A stretch of 64,000 nt of DNA from Chromobacterium sphagni (GTDB lineage: Bacteria > Pseudomonadota > Gammaproteobacteria > Burkholderiales > Chromobacteriaceae), in contig NZ_MKCT01000050.1 in NCBI RefSeq assembly GCF_001855555.1, positions 84,466 through 148,465 on the forward strand, in the 5' to 3' direction. Positions 19,439 through 27,255 of this stretch are shown here, piece after piece; the first letter of the stretch is position 1; each line of letters opens with the position of its first letter. The position numbers were made by a program, and so were the translations under genes. The notes below the pieces were generated by a model. It saw nothing but the letters and a program-made list of their open reading frames with translations, was not told the DNA's origin and searched no databases.

Positions 19439-20186
19439 CCGTTCCGCCTAATGCCGCTGCTTGCGGCGGCGCCACACCACTCGGGCCAGCAATTCGCCAG
19501 GCTCTGGGCGGTCTCGCAAGCCACATCCTCGGCCCCGTGGCAATGTGTCGGGGCCAGATAATCGGAAGCACATGGCGGCTCGCAATAGCCGGCCTGCCGT
19601 AGACGGCGGGCCGGCATGCTGGTTACCGGACACAGCGCAACAGACCCTCCCGAGCCATCCAGCCGCGGCGCCGCAACTCGTGGCCGCGGATCGCCCGATG
19701 CGCCAAGCCCAAGCATCCGGCCCGCCCGCTCACCCGGCGATGGGCGCAAACAAAGACTTGCGCGGCGATAGATGCCATTGATACCGTCGAATCCGTTCAA
19801 GAGCGAAAACCTTCAGCGTGGTTGATGTATGGGATAAATCAACACATCATATCAACCCGCCATCCCTAAGAGCCTGTTCAAAGTCCTTTTCGTCAACGGT
19901 CGCTTTCTGCCGGATGGGCCACGCGGAAAACGGCACGTCGGCAGCAACCGGCCTTGTTGTCGGGCTTGGCTTTGGGCTGACCCAAGCCTGTGCTCTCCTC
20001 CGCGCATCTGGCTGCGGCTCAAGCCAGCGCTGCGCGGAAAGAGACGTTGAACAGGCTTTAAGCTTAAGCTAGAAGTCCGGCAGGCAGGATGCGAGCGCCT
20101 CGGCGCATCAATCGAGCGTCACGGCACAACGCCACCCTACGCGCCCACCTATCATCCGTCTTGCCTCATTCCACAGGTGAATCGAT
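19439..20186. other. Intergenic region holding a MITE-like element
   Basis: Of 748 bases, about 190 (19868-20060) are a repeat-like element listed separately. The rest (19439-19860) shows only overlapping open frames on the minus strand (19411-19800 and 19448-19633) that lack ribosome-binding sites and family motifs. The last 120 bases hold the promoter region of the YbhB-type gene. Confidence 0.45.
19868..20060. mobile_element. MITE-like element with imperfect terminal inverted repeats
   Basis: The left end AGAGCCTGTTCAAAGTC and the right end (reverse complement AAAGCCTGTTCAACGTC) match over an 11-bp exact core (19871-19881 and 20047-20057), and similarity extends to about 25 bp. The element is about 190 bp, encodes no protein and sits in an intergenic region. 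Size, terminal symmetry and lack of genes fit a miniature inverted-repeat transposable element. No clear target-site duplication is visible. Confidence 0.5.
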
Positions 20187-20732
20187 ATGCGCAATACCCT
20201 GCTGATCGCGAGCCTGCTGGCCCTGCCGCTGGCCGCCCATGCCGATGGTTTCAAGTTGTCCAGCAGCAGCATCGCCGACGGCAAGCCGCTAACCCTGCGC
20301 CAGGTCTATCAGGGCTTCGGCTGTGAGGGAAGCAACATCTCGCCGCAGTTGTCTTGGAGCGGCGCGCCAGTTGGCGCCAAGAGCTTCGCCATCACGGCCT
20401 ACGACCCGGACGCGCCCACCGGCAGCGGCTGGTGGCACTGGACCGTGGTCAATCTGCCGGTCAGCGTGAATGCGTTGCCAGAAGGCGCCGGTAGCGCAAA
20501 CGGCAAGCTCCCCGCCGGCGCGGTGCAGGGCCGGACCGACTACGGCGAATCGCGCTTCGGCGGCGCCTGCCCGCCGGTGGGCGACAAACCTCACCGCTAC
20601 CAGTTCACCGTCTGGGCGCTGAAGGTGGACAAGCTGCCGGTAGACGCCAATGCCAGCGGCGCGCTGGTGGGCTTCATGCTCAATGCCAATGCGCTGGGCA
20701 AAGCCACTCTCACCGCCACTTACGGCCGCTGA
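20187..20732 (+). CDS. YbhB/YbcL family Raf kinase inhibitor-like protein (PEBP fold), periplasmic
   Basis: The 181-residue protein has a clear signal peptide (MRNTLLIASLLALPLAAHA). PEBP-family landmarks follow: NISPQLSWSGAP, then KSFAITAYDPDAP, GWWHWTVVNLP, then YGESRFGGACPP and HRYQFTVWALK. Bacterial members bind small anionic ligands, and their role is unclear. The length is normal and the start has upstream symmetry with other secreted members. It is followed closely by a broken AraC regulator gene. Confidence 0.9.
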   Translation: MRNTLLIASLLALPLAAHADGFKLSSSSIADGKPLTLRQVYQGFGCEGSNISPQLSWSGAPVGAKSFAITAYDPDAPTGSGWWHWTVVNLPVSVNALPEGAGSANGKLPAGAVQGRTDYGESRFGGACPPVGDKPHRYQFTVWALKVDKLPVDANASGALVGFMLNANALGKATLTATYGR

Positions 20733-20739
20733 ACGCTTG

Positions 20740-21524
20740 ATGTCCGCTCCGCGTCACCGCCTCAGCCGCATCGAGGCCGGAGAGATCCGCGCCCGTCTGC
20801 CGCAGAACATCAAGCGGGTTCCGTGTTCGTGCCGGCGCTATGCCGCGTCCGCCTAGGCCTCAAACGCATCTGGCTAGGCGAGCGAAATGTCGGCCGGGCC
20901 GGAGCGGCTGGTGCTGCTGCCGGCCGGCATCGAGGCGGACATCGCCAATCTGTCCGGGCCGGACGGCTATCTCGCCGACATCGTCAGCTTGCCGCCCGAG
21001 TTGCTGGACGATTTCCGCCAGCGCCACGGCCCCCTGTTGCTGAAGCAACGGCCAGGATTCGAACTGTGCCCGCGGCTGGACCCGTGCGCCGAGTTCGCCT
21101 GGAACGTCCTGCTAAACAGCCTGCGCGCGGATGACGCGCCGGAAATGTCCACTCACCACGCCTTCGGCGCGCTGCTGGCCCTGGCCTTGGCGGGACAGGT
21201 CGAACCGCTGCTGCGCCCCGCCTCTGGCACCGTCACCGAGCAGGTGCGGCACTTGCTTCTGCTCGACCCCGCCGCCGGTTGGAGTGTGGACATGGCGGCG
21301 CGGCGGCTGAACCAAGGCGCATCCACCCTGCGCTGCCATCTGGCCACTTTCGGGGCATTCTGGAAAACGTGCGCATGGGCTTGGCCTTGCAACAGGTGCA
21401 GAACGGCGAGCGCGCCATCGCCGACATCGCGGCCAGCAGCGGCTACGCCTCCGCCTCGCGCTTCAGCGCCCGTTTCCGCCAACGCTACGGCCTGACGCCG
21501 ATGGAGCTGAGACGCACCTGCTGA
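20740..21524 (+). pseudogene. AraC-family regulator gene disrupted by frameshifts
   Basis: The pieces read in three steps. The first frame (20740-about 20822) starts MSAPRHRLSRIEAGEIRARL. A short middle segment (about 20823-20890) reads FVPALCRVRLGLKRIWLGER. The main part (20887-about 21350, ERLVLLPAGIEADIANL onward) runs to WSVDMAARRLNQGASTLRCHL. The end lies in another frame (about 21350-21524) and contains the second AraC helix-turn-helix, IADIAASSGYASASRFSARF, then RQRYGLTPMELRR. Together they give an AraC/XylS-like protein of about 260 residues with three frame changes. It is either a decayed gene or an error-rich stretch. Confidence 0.7.
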
Positions 21525-21708
21525 CCCTGGCGTTTCTCTGCAAAGTCCCAGGCCGCGTAGCGATCTCCCAAGCCATCGCCAAAGACTGCCGCGCTTTCCG
21601 GCTGGCGCGGCATCACGTCGCATGCTTTCGCGCCAGCCATGCGCATGACTTCACTCCCGTCCGCGGCCCTCCTTGTTGTCGCTGCCCGCCTTCGAAGCTA
21701 CCGCCCCA

Positions 21709-22122
21709 TCAAGCAGCGGACGTCTCCGCCTGCCGCAACTCCAGCAGGTTGCCCGCTGGATCGCGCAGGAATAGTTGAGTCAAGCGATCCGCCGCCACAT
21801 TGCGCTGGCTGAAAAAGTCTAGCCCCAAGCCGCTCAGCGCCTCGGCGGCATGACTCAGGCTTTCCACGGTGAGGGCGACATGATTGGCCACCGGATCGCG
21901 GCCCGGACCCTGGGCGTAGCGCGACTCGCCTGCATTGCCCATCACGTGCAGTTGCCGCGCGTCCGGCAGATCGAGAAAACAGCCGGGCACGCCGGGAATG
22001 TCCCAACGCGTCGGATCGGTCTCCAGGCCGAACACCTGTTGATAGAAATCCCGCATCGCCTCCACTTTGCCGGGCGGAACCGCGAAACCGACATGGTGAA
22101 GCGCTTGAATCGAAATCGTCAT
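21709..22122 (-). CDS. VOC-family (glyoxalase/dioxygenase-like) protein
   Basis: The 137-residue protein is a single vicinal-oxygen-chelate domain with two beta-alpha-beta modules: IQALHHVGFAVPPGKVEAM at the start, NHVALTVESL in the middle, and FLRDPAGNLLELRQ at the end, where the metal-binding Glu lies. The reaction is not predictable, and glyoxalase-like or resistance functions are options. The start at 22122 has AAGGAG 6 bases upstream. It is divergent from a MarR gene with a perfect operator-like dyad between the two. Confidence 0.85.
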   Translation of the reverse strand: MTISIQALHHVGFAVPPGKVEAMRDFYQQVFGLETDPTRWDIPGVPGCFLDLPDARQLHVMGNAGESRYAQGPGRDPVANHVALTVESLSHAAEALSGLGLDFFSQRNVAADRLTQLFLRDPAGNLLELRQAETSAA

Positions 22123-22167
22123 GACAGCTCCTTTTGACAGAATGAGCTCAAATAGTACGCTAGGCAT

Positions 22168-22188
22168 ATAATTAGTCAACCTAATTAT
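22168..22188. promoter_or_regulatory. MarR-type operator (predicted)
   Basis: ATAATTAG (22168-22175) and CTAATTAT (22181-22188) are exact 8-base inverted repeats with a 5-base spacer. Size, AT-richness and position between the divergent VOC and marR genes fit a MarR-dimer site that controls both. Confidence 0.7.
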
Positions 22189-22256
22189 TTCAAGAGATCG
22201 ACGCTTTGTCGCTTTTCCGCTAGCATCCGTGCAGCTCTCCTAGCGATCGATGGACC

Positions 22257-22799
22257 ATGAATACCGCAGACACACCCTCCTGGCGTGAAGAATCCGCCGG
22301 ACTCCAAGCCCCCCATCTGCTACTGATGCGGGAAACCTTGCCTGCGGATAACGCGGAAGATGGCGCGACGGCGGGTTTGCTGCTGCTATGGCTGGGCGAT
22401 GACGCGCTCAAGCTGGTCAATGAAAGGCTGGCGGAGCACGGCTTGTCAGAAAACAAGCTGCAAGTGCTCATGCTGTTCTTGCTGCAGGAGAAGGGCTGCT
22501 TCGGCGATGACACGCCGACGCCATCCAGTATCGCCAATTACTGCGGTATCACCCGCGCCTCCGCCACCGGCTTGTTGGACTGGCTGGAAAAACGCGGACT
22601 GATCGCCCGAACGCCCCACCCCACCGATCGGCGCAGCCTGCAGCTCAAGCTGACGGACCAGGCCAGAACCGTGCTGGGAGATGCGCTGCCTGGATTCTGG
22701 CGCAGCTGCTCGGCGCTCACCGACGCGCTGGACGCGCAAGAAAAAAGCCAGCTGCTGACGCTGCTGGCCAAGATGTGGAACGCGACGCAAGCCCGGTAA
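22257..22799 (+). CDS. MarR-family transcriptional regulator
   Basis: The 180-residue protein has a MarR-type winged helix in the middle: SENKLQVLMLFLLQE, then PSSIANYCGITRASATGLLD, then LEKRGLIARTPHPTDRRSLQ with the DRRS wing typical of the family. The N-terminal 50 residues are somewhat longer than usual. It is divergent from the VOC gene and probably represses both through the dyad at 22168-22188. Confidence 0.9.
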   Translation: MNTADTPSWREESAGLQAPHLLLMRETLPADNAEDGATAGLLLLWLGDDALKLVNERLAEHGLSENKLQVLMLFLLQEKGCFGDDTPTPSSIANYCGITRASATGLLDWLEKRGLIARTPHPTDRRSLQLKLTDQARTVLGDALPGFWRSCSALTDALDAQEKSQLLTLLAKMWNATQAR

Positions 22800-22874
22800 C
22801 ATGGCTTGAGCCGCCCGCAATCCGGAAGCCTGAGCCAACACCACCCGGTCTGCCACGCGGACTCGCCGCCTGAG

Positions 22875-23822
22875 TCAGTGAAAACGCAGCAGCGCGGTCT
22901 CGTCCACCCCCACGCCGATTTCGCCGCCGACGAACAGCGCTGCGCCCCAGCGCGCCGCCTCCCTGGCGGACAAGGTCAGCACCAGCTCTCCCTGCGCCGC
23001 CGCCACTTTGACTCTCGCGCCCTCGGCCAGCGGAATCAGCTCGATTACCGTCGCGGCGGGCTGATCCTCTCCCAGCAGAATGGCGGCTGGAGGGATCGCC
23101 GCCTGCTCGGTCACGTTGTCGTAACCGATAAAACGCGCCAGCCAGGCATCCGCCGGCTGCGCCAGCAATTTTTCCGGCGCCGCGCATTGCAGCAGGCGGC
23201 CATCTTTCAGCACCGCCACCCGGTCCGCCAGCGCGAAGGCTTCGTCGCGGTCATGGGTGACGATGATGGCCGGCATGCCGGCCTCGCGCAGCAAGGCGCG
23301 AAACTCCCTTTGCAGTTGGCTGCGCAGATCCGCGTCCAAGCTGGAAAAAGGCTCGTCCAGCAGCAACAGCCGCGGCTGCGTCGCCAGCGCACGCGCCAGC
23401 GCCACCCGCTGCTGCTCGCCGCCGGACAGCGTCCATACCTTGCGCGCGCCATGCTCGGCCAGGCCCACCCTGGCCAGCATCGCCCCAGCCTGGACCGCCG
23501 CCTGGCGCCGGGCGCAGCCCTGCTCGATCAGGCCGAACATCACATTGCCCAGCGCGTCCAGATGCGGAAACAGCGCGAAATCCTGGAACATCAGCGCGAA
23601 GCCGCGCCGCTCCGGCGGCAAGGCTGCCAGGTCGGTTCCGTCAAAGCGCAGCTCGCCGCTATCCGGCCGCGCCAAACCGGCGATCATCTTCAGCAGCGTG
23701 CTCTTGCCGCAGCCGGATGGCCCCAGCAAGGCCAGCGTCTCGCCAGCGGCCACGTTTAGCGAGATGTCGTCCGCCACCCGGCGCTGGCCGAAACGCTTAC
23801 TCAGATTTTGCAGCGCCAGCAT
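22875..23822 (-). CDS. thiQ: Thiamine ABC transporter ATP-binding protein (ThiQ role)
   Basis: The 315-residue ATPase has Walker A GPSGCGKST, the Q-loop FQDFALFPHLDA, signature LSGGEQQRVALARAL, Walker B LLLLDEPFSSLD and the H-switch IIVTHD. A C-terminal extension of about 85 residues (TVIELIPLAEGARVKV and the segments after it) looks like a TOBE-like domain, more like FbpC/PotA-type ATPases than the short E. coli ThiQ. The start overlaps the end of the permease gene by 26 bp. The TPP riboswitch at the head of the operon assigns it to thiamine uptake. Confidence 0.85.
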   Translation of the reverse strand: MLALQNLSKRFGQRRVADDISLNVAAGETLALLGPSGCGKSTLLKMIAGLARPDSGELRFDGTDLAALPPERRGFALMFQDFALFPHLDALGNVMFGLIEQGCARRQAAVQAGAMLARVGLAEHGARKVWTLSGGEQQRVALARALATQPRLLLLDEPFSSLDADLRSQLQREFRALLREAGMPAIIVTHDRDEAFALADRVAVLKDGRLLQCAAPEKLLAQPADAWLARFIGYDNVTEQAAIPPAAILLGEDQPAATVIELIPLAEGARVKVAAAQGELVLTLSAREAARWGAALFVGGEIGVGVDETALLRFH

Positions 23823-25368
23823 GGCCGCCCTCCTTATGTCCAGCCGGCGCGCCGCCGCTCGACTCGATTATCCAGAACGCCAGCAGCGCCAGCAGCATCA
23901 ACAGGCAGGACAGTTGCATCGCCGCATCCATATTGGCCGCGCCGGGCCGGCCCAGCCGCTGGTAGATCAGCGTGGTCAGCGTCAGCCATTCCGGCCGCGA
24001 CAGGAACAGCGTCACCGCGAACTCTCCCACCGCCGTCGCCGCGGCGAAAGCCAGGCCGCGCCGCAGCGCCGGCTGCAGCAGCGGCCACTGCACGCGGCGG
24101 AACACCCGCCACGGGCCGGCCCCCAGGCTGCGCGCCGCCTGGGCCCAATGCGGCGGCTGGCCGTCCAGCGCCGAGAGCAAGGCCTTGGACACGAAGGGGT
24201 AGGCCAGCAGCGCATAAGCCGCCAACAGCAGGGCCAACGCCGCGCTCCACTGCGGGTACAGCAGCAAGAGGCCGAAAGCCACGCACACCGGCGAGGCGAC
24301 GAAAGGCAGGAAAATCAGGGCCCGCAGCGCCAGGCTGCGGCCGGCGGCCAAAGCGTGGCACAGGCCCAGCGCGCCGGCGGCCAGCACCGTCAGCGCGGTG
24401 AAGCGGGCGCTGTTGAACAGCGCCAGCCGGGTATCCTCATCCCACAAGGCCAGCCAGCTGCCGGCGGCGGCAAGGCCGCGCCACAGCACCGCCAGCAGCG
24501 GCAGGCCGGCGAACAACAGCAACACCGCCAAACCCGCCAGCAGAGCCAGCCTCTCGCGCCAATTTCGCACCGGCTGCAAGGGCAAGGGCTCCACTTTGGC
24601 GCTGGTGGCCAGCCTGCGCGCCAGCGCGGCGTAGACGGCGGCGATGGTCCCGCACACCAGCAGCACCAGCAGGGCCAGCGCGCCGGCGTCGGCCAGATTC
24701 AGTTCGTAAGCCACCAGGGTGTAGATTTCCACTTCCAGCGTGGCGTAGCGCTGCCCGCCCAGAATCAGGGCCAGGCCAAAGCCGGAGAAACAGTAGAGGA
24801 AGACCAGGCACAGGCTGGACAAGAGCCAGGGCAGCGCCGCCGGCCATTCCACCCGCCAGAAGGCGCGCCAGCGCGTCGCCCCCAGCGTGCGGGCGGCGGC
24901 AAGCCGGCTGGCCGGCACCTGTGAGAAGCCGTCGCAGGCGGCGCGCACCACCAGCGGCAGATTGAAGAACAGGTTGCCGTAAAGCAGCAGCCACGGCGTG
25001 TCCTGCAGATTGACGCCGGCCGCGCCCTGCGGGCCGAACAGCGCCAGCACCCCCATCGCCGCCACCAGGGTGGGCATCACGAAAGGCAGCATCAACAGCC
25101 GCAGCAGCAAGCCGCGGCCGGGAAAACGGTAGCGCGCCAACAGCCAGGCCAGGGGCACGCCGATAAACAGGCACAGCAGGCAGCTGACCGCCGCCTGCAG
25201 CAAGGACCAGCCCAGCCGCCAGCGCAGATAGCCGTCGGCAAACAGGCCGGGACTGATCCTCAGCCCGCCTTCCGCCAGCAGCCGCGCCAGCGGCGCCAGC
25301 GCCAGCGCGGACAAGAACAACAAGGGCAGGCCGGCCAGCGCCAGCCGCCGCGCGTCAAACTGCTTCAA
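23797..25368 (-). CDS. thiP: Thiamine ABC transporter permease (ThiP role), TTG start
   Basis: The 523-residue protein is a fused two-domain permease with about 12 membrane segments and two EAA-type loops (AAARTLGATRWRAFWRVEWP and AARSLGAGPWRVFRRVQWP). I set the start at the TTG at 25368: GGAG lies 7 bases upstream and the sequence then reads MKQFDARRLALAGLPLLFLS. This TTG overlaps the stop of the upstream GNAT gene (TTGA), implying coupled translation. The frame is open further upstream, but that part is the GNAT gene in another frame. Location after thiB and the riboswitch supports thiamine or TPP transport. Confidence 0.88.
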   Translation of the reverse strand: MKQFDARRLALAGLPLLFLSALALAPLARLLAEGGLRISPGLFADGYLRWRLGWSLLQAAVSCLLCLFIGVPLAWLLARYRFPGRGLLLRLLMLPFVMPTLVAAMGVLALFGPQGAAGVNLQDTPWLLLYGNLFFNLPLVVRAACDGFSQVPASRLAAARTLGATRWRAFWRVEWPAALPWLLSSLCLVFLYCFSGFGLALILGGQRYATLEVEIYTLVAYELNLADAGALALLVLLVCGTIAAVYAALARRLATSAKVEPLPLQPVRNWRERLALLAGLAVLLLFAGLPLLAVLWRGLAAAGSWLALWDEDTRLALFNSARFTALTVLAAGALGLCHALAAGRSLALRALIFLPFVASPVCVAFGLLLLYPQWSAALALLLAAYALLAYPFVSKALLSALDGQPPHWAQAARSLGAGPWRVFRRVQWPLLQPALRRGLAFAAATAVGEFAVTLFLSRPEWLTLTTLIYQRLGRPGAANMDAAMQLSCLLMLLALLAFWIIESSGGAPAGHKEGGHAGAAKSE

Positions 25369-25919
25369 ATACTTGCTCCAGACAACGGCCAATCGGCCGT
25401 CAACACCTCTTCGCAACCCTCGTCGTCGCGCACCTGGGCCACCTTGGCGAAGCCCAGCTGCGCCGCCAGCCGCTGCGACGGCAGGTTGTCCGGCGCTATC
25501 GACAGCACCAGCCGCTGCACTCCGCCCTGCCCAGCCGCCCAGCCCGCCATCGCCAGCAGCGCCTCGCGCGCATAGCCCAGGCGGCGGAAAGCCGGGTAGA
25601 CGGCGTATCCCAGCTCGACGTCGCCGTGGCCCCGCAGATAGGGATGGCCCGGCAGGGTGTGAAAATTGATATGCCCCACCATCGCCAGATCGTCGCGGCG
25701 CAGCATGGCGCGCACCGACCACGGCGCATACTCCGGCTGTTGCGCCATGTCGTCCAGCCGCATCGCCATCAGTTCACCCTCCGCCAGCCAGCCGGCGTCC
25801 GGCTGGCAACCCAGCGCCGCCGCCGCGGCGTCGATATCGCCGCGCAGGCAGGCTTGCAGGAAGTCTGCGCTCATATGGCGCAGGATCAGACGAGGGGCGA
25901 CAATATCCTCGATCATCAT
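25365..25919 (-). CDS. GNAT acetyltransferase inserted in the thiamine operon
   Basis: The 184-residue protein has GNAT features: DVELGYAVYPAFRRLGYARE with the acetyl-CoA loop, then LVLSIAPDNLPSQRLAAQLG and a final FAKVAQVRDDEG. It resembles RimJ/RimL-like acetyltransferases in layout. Paired ATGs at 25919 and 25916 are the likely starts. It lies between thiB and thiP on the same strand and its stop overlaps the TTG start of thiP, so it belongs to the TPP-controlled transcript. A thiamine-related amine substrate is possible but unproven. Confidence 0.85.
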   Translation of the reverse strand: MMIEDIVAPRLILRHMSADFLQACLRGDIDAAAAALGCQPDAGWLAEGELMAMRLDDMAQQPEYAPWSVRAMLRRDDLAMVGHINFHTLPGHPYLRGHGDVELGYAVYPAFRRLGYAREALLAMAGWAAGQGGVQRLVLSIAPDNLPSQRLAAQLGFAKVAQVRDDEGCEEVLTADWPLSGASI

Positions 25920-25971
25920 GACGTTTCGCTCAGTTTCAGACAAACCGGCATTATCGACCCGTCAAGCCGGA

Positions 25972-26988
25972 CTAGCCAGCCGACTTCAACACCACCCGCG
26001 TCCAGCGGCTGATCCAGCCGCGCTGCTTGGCGGCCAGGGTGGCGGCATCCGGCGTGTCGTGCGAAACCGGCAGCAACGAGTGCTTGAATACCGGATCCAG
26101 CGCGATATTGTCCGCCGCCGGGTACATCCACATCCGGGTGGGGATGTCTTTCTGTACCGCGTCGGAACGCAGGAAAGCGATGAACTGCTGCGCCAGTTGC
26201 GGTTCCTTGCCGCCCTTGACCAGCGCCGCGCCCTCCACCTGACGGAACACCGTGCCCGGCAGCAACAGGTTGGCGGTAGGCGCTTCGGCAGGCTTCTCCT
26301 TGCTGTAGAACACCTCCGCCGCCGGGCTGGTGGCGTAGCTCACCACGATGGGGCGGCCGCCGCCGTTCTTGGAGAAATCGGTGTAATAAGCCTCGGTCCA
26401 ACCCTTGCTCACCTTCACGCCGTTGTCGCGCAGCTTGCCCCACAAGGCGAAGGCCTTGTCCTCGCCCAGCGCATGGATGGTGGACGCCAGGAAGGCCAGG
26501 CCCGGGCTGGAGGTGGCGGGATTCTCCACCACCAGCAGGTCCCTGTAGGCCGGCTGGGTCAGATCGTCCAACGACCTGGGCAGCGCCAGCTTGCGCTTGG
26601 CGAACCAGGCCTTGTCGTAGTTGAGGGTGACGTAGCCGTAGTCGATGGCGACCGCGCCGGGCAAACTCACCTTGCCGCCGCGCGCCAGTTCCGCCGGCAG
26701 CGGCGCCAGCACGCCAGCCTGCTGCGCCTTGCCGATCAGGCTGTTGTCCAGGCCGAACACCACGTCGGCGATCGGGTTGGACTTAGTCAGGATCAGCTTA
26801 TTGGCCATCTCGCCGGCGTCGCCGGCCTTGATGATGGACACCTTGGCACCGTATTGCTTTTCGAACGCCGCCAACAGCGGCTTGTCTACGCTGAACGAAC
26901 TGTGGGCCAGCACGCGCAATTCCGCCGCCTGAACAGGCAGGCAGGCCAGGCTCAAAACGATGATGGCGAGTTTGGGGAACAACTTCAT
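25972..26988 (-). CDS. thiB: Thiamine ABC transporter substrate-binding protein ThiB
   Basis: The 338-residue periplasmic protein has a signal peptide (MKLFPKLAIIVLSLACLPVQA) and the ThiB/iron-binding-like fold, with characteristic ADVVFGLDNSLIGKAQQAGV and SSPGLAFLASTI. It captures thiamine or its phosphates for ThiPQ. The start at 26988 has GGAG 7 bases upstream, and that GGAG is part of a hairpin under TPP-riboswitch control. It is the first gene of the operon thiB-GNAT-thiP-thiQ. Confidence 0.92.
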   Translation of the reverse strand: MKLFPKLAIIVLSLACLPVQAAELRVLAHSSFSVDKPLLAAFEKQYGAKVSIIKAGDAGEMANKLILTKSNPIADVVFGLDNSLIGKAQQAGVLAPLPAELARGGKVSLPGAVAIDYGYVTLNYDKAWFAKRKLALPRSLDDLTQPAYRDLLVVENPATSSPGLAFLASTIHALGEDKAFALWGKLRDNGVKVSKGWTEAYYTDFSKNGGGRPIVVSYATSPAAEVFYSKEKPAEAPTANLLLPGTVFRQVEGAALVKGGKEPQLAQQFIAFLRSDAVQKDIPTRMWMYPAADNIALDPVFKHSLLPVSHDTPDAATLAAKQRGWISRWTRVVLKSAG

Positions 26989-26995
26989 GGACAAT

Positions 26996-27018
26996 CTCCG
27001 TGCGGTGAAACCACGGAG
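26996..27018 (-). promoter_or_regulatory. Hairpin that hides the thiB ribosome-binding site
   Basis: On the minus strand CTCCGTG pairs with CACGGAG (7 bp, loop 9 bases). The 3' arm contains the GGAG of thiB. Located between the TPP aptamer and the start codon, it looks like the expression platform of a translational riboswitch. Confidence 0.7.
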
Positions 27019-27047
27019 CAAGCAGGCAAGGCGGGCGATATCCCGCA

Positions 27048-27128
27048 CATCACGCTCCCTCCGCTGGCATGATCCAGATCAGGTTCTCAGGGTGTCTCTC
27101 AGCCCGTTTGCAGGGCACCCCCGGTGAC
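27048..27128 (-). ncRNA. TPP riboswitch (THI-box) upstream of thiB
   Basis: Read on the minus strand, the aptamer core contains the THI-box hallmarks CTGAGA, then ACCC, then GAACCTGATCTGGATCATGC and CAGCGGAGGGA. GTCAC at the 5' end can pair with GTGAT at the 3' end to close the P1 helix. It lies 60 bases upstream of the thiB start. Binding of thiamine pyrophosphate should switch off the operon. Confidence 0.95.
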
Positions 27129-27255
27129 AGGGCGACAGTATAGCGCAGATGCGGCCATACAACTTAACACTCTGGCCCCACCGCTTAACACCGGTATTAG
27201 AACAAATGGCTAAGCTGAGAAACGAACCCGCTTTTGGCTATCCGTGGTGAAAACA

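Noticed and set aside
19411..19800. Cys-containing 129-codon minus-strand frame
   Set aside because: No start context, overlaps the end of the GNAT gene and shows Arg/Pro-rich composition typical of antisense frames.
22875..27128. Iron(III) ABC transporter (FbpABC) reading of the thi operon
   Set aside because: The fused permease and ATPase resemble Fbp proteins, but the TPP riboswitch and the ThiB-type VVFGLDN motif assign the operon to thiamine.
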